NCBI GenBank assembly: GCA_905478555.1
Contig: CAJQIZ010000019.1
Coordinates: forward strand, 1 to 57,133
From: an uncultured Flavobacteriales bacterium
GTDB taxonomy: Bacteria > Bacteroidota > Bacteroidia > Flavobacteriales > BACL11
Direction: 5' to 3'
Length of the DNA: 57,133 nt
Of the stretch, positions 16,772 through 24,205 are shown in pieces (positions within the stretch are counted from its first letter, which is position 1; each line of letters opens with the position of its first letter). The position numbers and the translations under genes were made by a program. The notes beneath the pieces were generated by a model. That model did no database searches. It was given only the letters and a program-made list of their open reading frames with translations, and was not told the origin of the DNA.

Positions 16772-18079
16772 TTAATTTATTCTAGTAATTTTTGCTCCAA
16801 TAGCATTTAGTCTTTTATCAATATTCTGATATCCTCTATCAATTTGTTCTATGTTATGAATAGTGCTTTCTCCATCAGCTGCAAGTGCTGCTAAAAGTAA
16901 AGAAACTCCTGCTCTAATATCAGGAGAGGTCATGGTAGTTGCTTTAAATTTAAATTGGTGATCTCCTCCAATAACAGTAGCTCTGTGCGGATCGCAAAGT
17001 ATAATTTGAGCTCCCATATCTATTAATTTATCTACAAAGAAAAGTCTGCTTTCAAACATTTTTTGGTGGATAAGAACGGATCCTTTTGCTTGAGAAGCGA
17101 CTACTAAAACAATACTTAATAAGTCAGGAGTAAAACCTGGCCAAGGTGCATCCGAAATAGTTAGGATAGAACCATCAATAAAATTCTGAATTTCGTATCT
17201 TTCTTGTGGAGGAATGTAGATGTCATCTCCTCTACGTTCCATTTTTACACCTAGTTTAGAAAAAATAGAAGGGATAACTCCTAATTTTTCGTAATTAACA
17301 TTTTTAATTGTAATTTCGGATTGAGTAATAGCAGCAAGTCCGATGAAAGAACCAATCTCAATCATGTCTGGTAGTATTCTATGGGTACATCCTCCTAAAT
17401 TTTTCACTCCCTCAATATGTAGAAGGTTGGATCCTACTCCAGTGATTTTTGCTCCCATGGAGTTTAGCATTTGGCAAAGTTGTTGTAAGTAAGGCTCACA
17501 AGCGGCATTGTAAATAGTTGTTTTACCTTCTGCCATTACAGCAGTCATAACAATGTTTGCAGTTCCAGTTACAGATGCTTCATCTAATAGCATGTAAGTT
17601 CCTGTTAACTTATCTGCAGTAACTCGGTAAAATTCTTCTTTACTATCGTATATAAATTTTGCTCCTAATTTTTCGAAACCAATAAAGTGGGTATCTACTC
17701 TTCTTCTTCCTATTTTATCTCCCCCTGGTCTTGGTATGTATCCTTTTCCGTAGCGGGCCAAAAGTGGCCCTACAATCATAATAGACCCTCTAATACGGCT
17801 ACTTTTTATTTTGTAATCTTCAGAAGAAAGATAATCTACATCTATCTCATCCGCCTTAAAACTATAAGTCTCTTCATCTATCTGATTTACCTTTACATTT
17901 AAATCTCTTAAAAGGTCAATTAAAATATTTACATCACGGATATTAGGAACATTTTCCATGATAACTTCCTCAGGAGTCAAAAGAACAGCACATAATACTT
18001 GTAGTGCTTCATTTTTTGCTCCTTGTGGATGCAGTTCTCCCTTTAGTTTTATTCCTCCTTGTACTTTAAAAGTTGCCAT
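16772..18079 (-). CDS. murA: MurA, UDP-GlcNAc 1-carboxyvinyltransferase, Asp-type active site
   Basis: 435 residues, first committed step of peptidoglycan precursor synthesis: transfer of enolpyruvate from PEP to UDP-GlcNAc. The N-terminal motif GELHPQGAKNEAL carries the Lys-Asn pair (K22, N23), the loop is PRPGGDKIGRRRVDTHF, and late elements include TSPDIRAGVSLLLAAL. The catalytic loop Cys of E. coli MurA (C115 in PGGCTIG) is Asp here (D121). Asp at this position keeps activity and blocks covalent inactivation by fosfomycin in other bacteria, and it is the common form in this phylum. The ATG overlaps the DUF4290 stop by one base. Confidence 0.97.
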   Translation of the reverse strand: MATFKVQGGIKLKGELHPQGAKNEALQVLCAVLLTPEEVIMENVPNIRDVNILIDLLRDLNVKVNQIDEETYSFKADEIDVDYLSSEDYKIKSSRIRGSIMIVGPLLARYGKGYIPRPGGDKIGRRRVDTHFIGFEKLGAKFIYDSKEEFYRVTADKLTGTYMLLDEASVTGTANIVMTAVMAEGKTTIYNAACEPYLQQLCQMLNSMGAKITGVGSNLLHIEGVKNLGGCTHRILPDMIEIGSFIGLAAITQSEITIKNVNYEKLGVIPSIFSKLGVKMERRGDDIYIPPQERYEIQNFIDGSILTISDAPWPGFTPDLLSIVLVVASQAKGSVLIHQKMFESRLFFVDKLIDMGAQIILCDPHRATVIGGDHQFKFKATTMTSPDIRAGVSLLLAALAADGESTIHNIEQIDRGYQNIDKRLNAIGAKITRIN

Positions 18080-18711
18080 TAATATCTTTTTTTCTTATAT
18101 TTATTATTGTTGCTCTTGTTTTTCAGATAATTATTTTTCGTGTATTTTTCAACATTCTTTTTTGTAGCTTTTTCATCATCAATAATAACAAAATCTGGGT
18201 GTAATTTCAGTTCTCCTTTCGATAGTTTTTCAAGGTGTTTTAATATTGTTTTGTTATCTACTGAACTTTTAGACCAAGCAATATAACTTTTCTTCATGTG
18301 ATTTGCAATCATTCCTGTAAGAGTAGATTTTTCTTTTTCATCTTTCATTTGAATTGCTATTCGAATCATAGTTTCAATATGTTTTCCATAGTAGGAGAAA
18401 GTGAAATTAGAGTTAGGATAAGGCATTGGTTCTGGTTTTTCGGCTAGTTTCTCTGGAGATGGTTTCTCGTAAGGAGAATTTACATCTAATTCGAATTTAG
18501 ACATAATAAATAAATGATCCCAAAGTTTGTGTTTATAATCATGTACGTCTCGCAAATGAGGATTTAACTGCCCCATATAGCTGATAATTGCATTTATGCA
18601 ATCTTCTTTTTCTTTTTTATCAGTAAGTGATGTAGCGTGTGCTACCATCTTTTGAACATGTCTTCCGTATTCTGGAATAATAAGATGTTCTCTGTCTGTA
18701 TTGTAATCCAT
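18079..18711 (-). CDS. DUF4290 family protein
   Basis: A 210-residue soluble, mainly helical protein that starts MDYNTDREHLIIPEYGRHVQ and continues DLNPHLRDVHDYKHKLWDHL-like text (GQLNPHLRDVHDYKHKLWDH), the DUF4290 signature. Its function is unknown and it is a standard neighbour of murA in Bacteroidota. The tail is Lys/Asn-rich (about residues 175-210). The start is ATG at 18711; a TTG at 18732 is in frame but forms part of the TATATTTG promoter box at 18730-18737, so it cannot be the natural start. Confidence 0.87.
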   Translation of the reverse strand: MDYNTDREHLIIPEYGRHVQKMVAHATSLTDKKEKEDCINAIISYMGQLNPHLRDVHDYKHKLWDHLFIMSKFELDVNSPYEKPSPEKLAEKPEPMPYPNSNFTFSYYGKHIETMIRIAIQMKDEKEKSTLTGMIANHMKKSYIAWSKSSVDNKTILKHLEKLSKGELKLHPDFVIIDDEKATKKNVEKYTKNNYLKNKSNNNKYKKKRY

Positions 18712-18729
18712 TAAAGTGTAGTTAAGTGG

Positions 18730-18737
18730 CAAATATA
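18730..18737 (-). promoter_or_regulatory. -7 promoter box of DUF4290-murA-tlpA operon
   Basis: TATATTTG on the minus strand, 18 bases upstream of the ATG at 18711. No convincing -33 TTTG. The stretch 18738-18930 beyond it shows no other feature; it separates this operon from the TonB receptor. Confidence 0.5.
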
Positions 18738-18930
18738 GGTAAATTGTTGTTAGATGATAGTTTCCTGTTAAATAAGTTTAATGTTCGGTGATAATTTTAT
18801 GCTGCTAGTCATTTTTAGTATTCTGTTTCGTATTTTCATTTATTTTTTTAATCTGAAATAACAAGTGTACTTCTTTATTGCTAAGTTTTAAAAATTAGGT
18901 GGGATTTTTAGTTATAGAATAGATATTTAT

Positions 18931-21168
18931 TTAGAATCCTAATGTAAGGCCTAATAAGTAATTTCTACCTGCTTGAGGGAAATTTCCAGTCATGTTGTAA
19001 CCATCCGAATCTGCTTGTGTGTAAGGATTTGACTCTCCACTAGGGTCCGATCCTTCAGAAACAAATCGGTAAATCCAAGCTCTGTTAGTATATTGATGAT
19101 CTAATACATTATTAACTAACAAAGTAATTCGAGCTTCTTTCACTTTTTTCAGATTAAGTTTGTAAGAGAAAACTAAGTTATTTATGGTATAGGCATCTAA
19201 CATTCTTTCAGAAGATTGTGTGTTGTCTATATACTGAGAACCTACATGTTTTGTAATTATTGAAGCATTTAATTTATCAGAAACTACATAGTTAAATTGA
19301 GAAGCAGCAATTTGGTTAGGGGAGAAGGAAATGTCGGTATTTTGATAAGATGTTTCATCTTTATCGCCAGTATCCCAGTTGTCAATAAATTCAGTATGTT
19401 CTACAATTTTATTTTTAGAGAAGGTAAGGTTTCCGTTCCAACTTAATTTGCTAGTTATCTTAACAGATGCTTCTAATTCAATTCCTTTTCTATAAGAATC
19501 TTTTATGTTTGAATGAACAGAAGATCCAACATCATTTATTTCACCAGTCTTAACTAACTGGTTTTTGTAATCCATGTTGTATAGATTTATACCAAAAGCC
19601 ATATTATTTGAATTGTACTTATATCCAATTTCAGTATCATATAAAGATTCAGGCTTGGGTCTAGAATTTGGAGAGCTTTCTACATAATCGTTTCTGTTTG
19701 GTTCTCTTTTTCCTTCAGAGAAAGACACGAAGAATGAAGAATTATCAGATAATGAATAAAACAGACCATATTTAGGATTGAAGAATTTTAAATTAACAGC
19801 TTGGTCAGAAACTTCTCCATTTGAATTAAATCCTTCAAAAGTATAATCAACAAATCTAGCTTGCAAATCAAGGTACACATTTAATTTATTGCTAAGATCA
19901 TAATTTGCTTTTACATAAAGGTTCAGGTCCTTTTTTAATGCTTCATTTCTATAGTACTCATGGTCCAAATCTCCTTGAATTTCAGTAAAAATTACTTTTC
20001 CGTAATGTCTTCCAATATAATTGTTTGCAGCTCCACCTAAAATTAAATTTAGTTTGCTAGTAGAATGATTTAAAGAAAATGTAGTTCCATAAAAATTGTT
20101 ATCTAACCATTTTCTTCTTACTAAATTGGATATACTTGTAGTATCTCCATCTATAATCACATCTTCTAATCCATAATAAGAAAGAGTATTTTGACCGAAA
20201 ATATAATCATCATTATAAAGAATAGAGTTATGTTCGGTACCAATATATTGCTGGTAATATCCGCCACCTTTAGTATAATGAGAAGCTAAATTAAGATATG
20301 TTTTTGTGCTAAATTGCTTTTTGTAATGTAGTTGAAAATGGGTTTGTTTATAGTCATCTACTTCATCTTCATAATTGTAAGGATTAAAAGTAGGTAGACT
20401 GTCGGAGTATTTACTAGGTACACCATACCAAGCTTGATAAGTTCTTTCCTTTCCTGTAAAAATAATAGCTTTTAAAGTAGAAGACTCTCCATTATATCCT
20501 GCAGAAAAATAGGCAGATTTTAAATCAGAAGATGCTCTATCAATAAATCCATCAGAAGTAATTTGAGATAATCTACCATCTAAAGTAAATTTACCCTTTA
20601 AAAGTCCAGTCCCAAATTCTACATTGTTTTTTACAGAGTTAAAAGAACCCACAGAATTAGATGTTGTAAAATATTTCTCTTTTTTTAATCCATCTGTTTG
20701 TAGGTTTACGGTTGCACCAAAAGCAGACCCTCCATTTGTAGAAGTACCCACTCCTCTTTGTATTTGTATGTTACTTACAGAAGAAGTAAAATCGGGCATA
20801 TTAACCCACCAAACACCTTGGCTTTCCGAGTCATTTAAAGGAATACCATTAATAGTTACATTAATTCTGCTGGCATCCGTTCCTCTTATTGTCATGTAAG
20901 TATAACCAATACCTGCTCCTGCATCTGAGGAAGAAACTACAGATGGGGTAAGTGAAATAAGGTAAGGTAAATCCTGACCTAAATTTGTTTTTTCAATTTC
21001 CTTTTCGGAAATGTTTGTAAAGGTCATTGGGGTTTTTTCTCCCGCTATGATGCTTTTTACATTTACCTCTTCCAGTATCTGATTCATTGGAATGGTATCT
21101 TGTTGCTGTGCAAGTCCAATAATAGGAATAGCCATTAGTAAAGTAATACTCAATTTTTTGTTAAACAT
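18931..21168 (-). CDS. TonB-dependent receptor, TPP-riboswitch controlled (probable thiamine receptor)
   Basis: 745 residues. A signal peptide (MFNKKLSITLLMAIPIIGLAQ) is followed by a plug domain (residues about 45-160; LPYLISLTPSVV, TYMTIRGTDASRINVTINGIPLND, SNIQIQRGVGTSTNGGSAFG) and a 22-strand barrel ending RNYLLGLTLGF with an aromatic C-terminus. It imports a substrate across the outer membrane with energy from TonB/ExbBD. The leader contains a THI-box RNA (21226-21300), so the substrate is most likely thiamine or a precursor. A kinase, PnuC-type transporter and thiamine-binding-like protein encoded just upstream support this. There is no N-terminal carboxypeptidase-like domain. Confidence 0.93.
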   Translation of the reverse strand: MFNKKLSITLLMAIPIIGLAQQQDTIPMNQILEEVNVKSIIAGEKTPMTFTNISEKEIEKTNLGQDLPYLISLTPSVVSSSDAGAGIGYTYMTIRGTDASRINVTINGIPLNDSESQGVWWVNMPDFTSSVSNIQIQRGVGTSTNGGSAFGATVNLQTDGLKKEKYFTTSNSVGSFNSVKNNVEFGTGLLKGKFTLDGRLSQITSDGFIDRASSDLKSAYFSAGYNGESSTLKAIIFTGKERTYQAWYGVPSKYSDSLPTFNPYNYEDEVDDYKQTHFQLHYKKQFSTKTYLNLASHYTKGGGYYQQYIGTEHNSILYNDDYIFGQNTLSYYGLEDVIIDGDTTSISNLVRRKWLDNNFYGTTFSLNHSTSKLNLILGGAANNYIGRHYGKVIFTEIQGDLDHEYYRNEALKKDLNLYVKANYDLSNKLNVYLDLQARFVDYTFEGFNSNGEVSDQAVNLKFFNPKYGLFYSLSDNSSFFVSFSEGKREPNRNDYVESSPNSRPKPESLYDTEIGYKYNSNNMAFGINLYNMDYKNQLVKTGEINDVGSSVHSNIKDSYRKGIELEASVKITSKLSWNGNLTFSKNKIVEHTEFIDNWDTGDKDETSYQNTDISFSPNQIAASQFNYVVSDKLNASIITKHVGSQYIDNTQSSERMLDAYTINNLVFSYKLNLKKVKEARITLLVNNVLDHQYTNRAWIYRFVSEGSDPSGESNPYTQADSDGYNMTGNFPQAGRNYLLGLTLGF

Positions 21169-21225
21169 TTTTTTTTAGTTAACATTACATACATAATAGG
21201 GTTAATGCATGTTTAATTAATGAAA

Positions 21226-21300
21226 ACTCATTTCCCTATGATGAATTACCACCTCAGGTTCAATGGGTGTGATCTCAGCCTTTCGGCACCCCTTTTAAGA
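21226..21300 (-). promoter_or_regulatory. TPP (THI-box) riboswitch
   Basis: Reading the minus strand, the leader contains AGGGGTGCC, a short GAAA-type connection, GGCTGAGA, ACCC, TTGAACCTGA, GGTAAT and finally TAGGGAAATGAG, the conserved elements of the thiamine pyrophosphate riboswitch in the correct order. Terminal P1 pairing could be CTTA with TGAG. Downstream, CCCTAT (near 21195-21202) can pair with the ATAGGG of the aptamer 3' side, a plausible switch with the P1 stem. It precedes only the TonB receptor directly. High TPP should lower receptor expression; the mode (transcription or translation) is not clear because no strong terminator is visible. Confidence 0.92.
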
Positions 21301-21305
21301 TTTAA

Positions 21306-21313
21306 CAAAAATA
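21306..21313 (-). promoter_or_regulatory. -7 promoter box upstream of the TPP riboswitch
   Basis: TATTTTTG on the minus strand, just 5' of the aptamer, would start the RNA a few bases before the THI box. No clear -33 element. Confidence 0.45.
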
Positions 21314-21435
21314 TAAAAATTTGGTAGTTTTTAACCATTATCTTGCAGAAAGTTAATAGAAAATAATCATTATGATTTATTTTTCTATTTCTATATTGGC
21401 TTTTGGTGTATATCTTCTATAAGGAATAGAAATTA

Positions 21436-21945
21436 TCACGAAATTAACTCTGTGATTTTCTTTATAGAGTTTTCTAATCTTTTTTGTCCTTCTAATATAG
21501 AATAGTTGTGACCTAATTGTTCTAGTTCTACTTTATAAATTTCAAAAAGTTCCTCTCTGTTGTGTGGGTTTTCTCTTTGCGGGTCTTCTTCCCATGGGAT
21601 GTCGGGACTACATAAAAAGTAAAAACGTTCTTCTTGTTTTTGTTGTTCAATTTGATAAGTAATCCACTCGTTACAATTTCCATATTTATATTCACTCCAT
21701 ATTTTTAAGGTGATAAGATCGGTGTCGTGTAGAGATAGTTGTTTGTTGTTAGTTGTTAGTTGTTCATTTTTCAACTGTTCTTTTGCAATTATTACTAAAT
21801 CTTCTTGTAAATATTTTCTATCTAAATTATCAATGTATTTTCTAGAAAATTCTTCTTTAAATGGGATTTTAAACTGCTCTGATAATTGTTTGCATAAATT
21901 AGTTTTTCCGCTACTTTCAGGGCCTGTTACAATTACTTTAGTCAT
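21436..21945 (-). CDS. NadR-like P-loop kinase
   Basis: 169 residues resembling the kinase domain of NadR (ribosylnicotinamide kinase): Walker A VTGPESSGKTNL, FSRKYID, and the Asp-Thr-Asp stretch LHDTDLITLKIWSEYKYG. It lacks the NadR adenylyltransferase domain. Its ATG overlaps the PnuC-type gene by 8 bases, so both are translationally coupled; PnuC transporters trap their substrate by phosphorylation. The neighbouring TPP riboswitch suggests thiamine rather than nicotinamide riboside as substrate (inference). A low-complexity insertion LTTNNKQLSL, encoded by GTTGTTAGTT-type repeats near 21725-21775, replaces the usual hydrophobic strand before HDTD. Confidence 0.82.
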   Translation of the reverse strand: MTKVIVTGPESSGKTNLCKQLSEQFKIPFKEEFSRKYIDNLDRKYLQEDLVIIAKEQLKNEQLTTNNKQLSLHDTDLITLKIWSEYKYGNCNEWITYQIEQQKQEERFYFLCSPDIPWEEDPQRENPHNREELFEIYKVELEQLGHNYSILEGQKRLENSIKKITELIS

Positions 21946-22534
21946 TTGTTTTCATTTTCTTCATCCAAGAAAAATAACCAAAAATAGCGATTATGGTGTA
22001 GGCTATAAATAGGAGAGATGTTAAATGTAAATCTCTATTAAAGTAGAGATAAACCGATACAGCATCTATTACAATCCAATACAACCAATTTCCTAAAACT
22101 TTTTTAATAACCATGTAAGTAGCTATAATGCTAAATACAGTAGTGAAAGAATCGATAATTGGCATTTGTGAGTTTGTATAGGTAGAGAAATAAAACCCCA
22201 TAAAAAAGGAGAGTATAGCTCCGAAAAGAATAATAAGTAAATGTTTTATTTCCGACCATTCTTTTATCTCTTCTTTGTTATCTTTATTCCACATATAATA
22301 ACCAATTATTGCCATTATAAAGTAAAAAACCTGTAATCCTGTTTCTGGATAAAGTTGTGCAGAAAAGCAAATATAGATATACAAGCTAACGCTAATTAAA
22401 GCAGCTCCCCAACACCAGATACTCTCCTTTACTGCAAGTATTACATAGAGGATGCTAAAAAGTACGGCAATACTTTCTATAATGATACTCCGATAGAAGT
22501 ACAGATTTGTAAATATTTGTGTAATCTCTTCCAT
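21938..22534 (-). CDS. pnuC: PnuC-family vitamin transporter (probable PnuT-type thiamine transporter)
   Basis: 198 residues, inner-membrane protein with about seven hydrophobic helices (SIIIESIAVLFSILYVILAV; ALISVSLYIYICF; VFYFIMAIIGYYMWN; LLIILFGAILSFFMGFYF) and the aromatic signature YYMWNK and WLYWIVIDAVSVYLYF typical of PnuC proteins. These facilitate entry of vitamins such as nicotinamide riboside or thiamine, which are then trapped by phosphorylation. The kinase gene follows with an 8-base overlap. The TPP riboswitch receptor next door supports the thiamine (PnuT) subtype; sequence alone does not settle this. Confidence 0.88.
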   Translation of the reverse strand: MEEITQIFTNLYFYRSIIIESIAVLFSILYVILAVKESIWCWGAALISVSLYIYICFSAQLYPETGLQVFYFIMAIIGYYMWNKDNKEEIKEWSEIKHLLIILFGAILSFFMGFYFSTYTNSQMPIIDSFTTVFSIIATYMVIKKVLGNWLYWIVIDAVSVYLYFNRDLHLTSLLFIAYTIIAIFGYFSWMKKMKTND

Positions 22535-22545
22535 TAATTAAAAGT

Positions 22546-22806
22546 TTAGAAAGTAGGTTTTTCTTCTAAATAAGAATTGATAACTTTGAGCGTAAATACA
22601 ACTGAATTTTGGTTTAGGAAAGTATTTTCCATCTCCGTATTGATGGCGTTCATTACTAATTTGTAATCGCCAAAAACTTGGCTACTCATTCCATTTGTTT
22701 CTACTTTAATAATAGGATAGTCTCTCAAGTTTTTTATAAATTGAATAATAGAAGGTTTAAAATCCTCTTTTAAAGGGTACATTGATATTTCTACAGAACA
22801 ATCCAT
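22546..22806 (-). CDS. YkoF/thiamine-binding-protein-like small protein
   Basis: 86 residues beginning MDCSVEISMYPLKEDFKPSI, which resembles the ferredoxin-like fold of thiamine-binding proteins (MTH1187/YkoF type) that begin with a V-E-I-S-x-Y-P-L strand. The second strand-helix block contains VETNGMSSQVFGDYKLVMNA and a last strand VVFTLKVINSY. In B. subtilis YkoF binds thiamine or HMP. The start overlaps the GGGP synthase stop by one base (TAATG) and the PnuC-type gene starts 11 bases after it. Soluble, with no signal. The family call is by pattern and context, so moderate. Confidence 0.6.
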   Translation of the reverse strand: MDCSVEISMYPLKEDFKPSIIQFIKNLRDYPIIKVETNGMSSQVFGDYKLVMNAINTEMENTFLNQNSVVFTLKVINSYLEEKPTF

Positions 22807-23546
22807 TATAATTTTTGTATTTCTTGTGATATCTCAGAGATGAGTGTTTCATTTTTTTCAATAGCATTTCCTACAACAATTATGTCGGCCCCCGCTCTTA
22901 AGTTTTCTATTGCTTTTTGTGCGGAATTTATTCCACCCCCTATTATTAATGGCACTCCTGTTTGCTCAGATACGCTAGTAATCATCTCTTTAGATATGGG
23001 GTGAATAGCTCCGCTTCCTCCATCCATAAAAATAAGTTTAAATCCTAACATTTCCCCTGCCACAGCGGTACATACCGCTATGTCATTTTTATCATAAGGA
23101 ATGGGTGTGGTGTTGCTCATGTAAGAAGCTGTAGTTGCTTTTCCGCTATCTACTAGCATGTATCCAGTTGAAATTATTTCTAGTACGGATTGTTTTAAAA
23201 TAGGAGCTGTTATTACTTGTCTTCCAATTAACATTTCAGCATTTCTTCCAGAGATTAACGATAGGAAAAGAATTCCATCTGCTTTATTGTTTATTTGCAT
23301 TGAGTTTCCTGGGAATAAAATAACTGGAATTTCAGAATTAGTTTTTATGGTAGAGATACACAAATCTAAATTATCGTTAGTCAAAAGACTTCCTCCAACA
23401 AAAAAGAAATCTACTTTATTGTTATTTGCCTTTTGGATAATACTTTTTAGTGTTTTCTCGTTTTGTTTGTCTGGGTCAATAAGAATAGAGAAAAGTTTAT
23501 TTCCTTCTTCCTTGGACTGTATTATATGTTTATAAATTTCTTCCAT
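22806..23546 (-). CDS. Geranylgeranylglyceryl/heptaprenylglyceryl phosphate synthase (PcrB/GGGPS family)
   Basis: 246 residues, TIM-barrel prenyltransferase: FSILIDPDKQNEKTL (phosphate-binding Asp-Pro-Asp-Lys), FFFVGGSLLTNDNLD, PVILFPGN, the late GGSGA and PLIIGGGINS phosphate site. GGGPS-family enzymes attach a long prenyl chain to glycerol-1-phosphate; bacterial versions in Bacteroidota are known but their final lipid is less clear. The ATG at 23546 is chosen because the TTG upstream (23558) is part of a TATATTTG box inside the end of the neighbouring gene. It overlaps the thiamine-binding-like gene by one base and starts 3 bases after the phosphopantetheinyl transferase stop. Confidence 0.93.
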   Translation of the reverse strand: MEEIYKHIIQSKEEGNKLFSILIDPDKQNEKTLKSIIQKANNNKVDFFFVGGSLLTNDNLDLCISTIKTNSEIPVILFPGNSMQINNKADGILFLSLISGRNAEMLIGRQVITAPILKQSVLEIISTGYMLVDSGKATTASYMSNTTPIPYDKNDIAVCTAVAGEMLGFKLIFMDGGSGAIHPISKEMITSVSEQTGVPLIIGGGINSAQKAIENLRAGADIIVVGNAIEKNETLISEISQEIQKL

Positions 23547-23548
23547 GA

Positions 23549-24127
23549 TTATTTGCAAATATACACTAAAAACTGATTTTCTATTTTAAAATAATTTGCT
23601 TTTAAAAGTTCATTCTTAAATATAACCTCTAATTCTCCTTCTATTGTTTCTGTAAATTTTGGAATATAGATATCTTTCTTAAAATCTACTCCTCCTATTT
23701 TATGATATTTAAAAACAGATTCTTTAATACACCAAATTAAAGTAGTTTTTTCTTTGTTTAAATTGCTATGATGATCGTTTACAAATTTAGATTGAAGTTT
23801 CAGGGTCTTTTCAGATATCTCTTCTAAATCTATTCCTATACTTTCTTTAGCTATAGCAATACATACTAAGTTGGAGCAGTGAGAAATAGAAATAAATTGA
23901 TTGTTATTTAATACAGGATTTCCAAATTTAGAATAAGAAATTTTTAATTTTTTGGAATATAAATTTAATAATACTCTACAACAAATAAACTCCTTTTTTC
24001 TTTTTTCAGTTTTAAGAATATAACTTTCTATATTAGGGTACAAAACAGTCAATTCATCTAAAGATTCAGTGATTTTCCATACAGAAATAAAGATGTTATT
24101 TTCCTCTTTTTTTAAGATTAGTGGCAT
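23549..24127 (-). CDS. 4'-phosphopantetheinyl transferase superfamily protein
   Basis: 192 residues. The Sfp/AcpT-type motifs are seen in order: ISISHCSNLVCIAIA (substrate loop His), SIGIDLEEISEK (Mg-binding Asp-x-Glu), and LIWCIKESVFKYHKIGG (the W-x-x-KES-x-x-K motif). It transfers phosphopantetheine from CoA to acyl or peptidyl carrier proteins. It is divergent from ahcY. The -7-like TATATTTG of the following GGGPS gene overlaps its last codons. No NRPS/PKS gene is in the window, so the target is likely a fatty-acid or unrelated carrier protein. Confidence 0.9.
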   Translation of the reverse strand: MPLILKKEENNIFISVWKITESLDELTVLYPNIESYILKTEKRKKEFICCRVLLNLYSKKLKISYSKFGNPVLNNNQFISISHCSNLVCIAIAKESIGIDLEEISEKTLKLQSKFVNDHHSNLNKEKTTLIWCIKESVFKYHKIGGVDFKKDIYIPKFTETIEGELEVIFKNELLKANYFKIENQFLVYICK

Positions 24128-24164
24128 ATCATAATTTGTTGAGTGCTAAAGTAATAATAATGCT

Positions 24165-24172
24165 TATATTTG
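24165..24172 (+). promoter_or_regulatory. -7 promoter box of ahcY
   Basis: TATATTTG, 33 bases before the ATG at 24206. A TTTG at 24135-24138 is too far upstream to be an ideal -33. The final TTG of the box would otherwise be taken as a start codon. Confidence 0.5.
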
Positions 24173-24205
24173 CAGTCCTTTAAAAAAATATTGAACAATA
24201 AAACT

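Noticed and set aside
22546-24127. GGGPS and phosphopantetheinyl transferase as part of a natural-product cluster
   Set aside because: No NRPS, PKS or tailoring genes nearby; the order with ahcY is as usual in Flavobacteriia.
24170-24205. TTG start for ahcY
   Set aside because: The TTG is the end of the TATATTTG -7 box; ATG at 24206 fits the family N-terminus.
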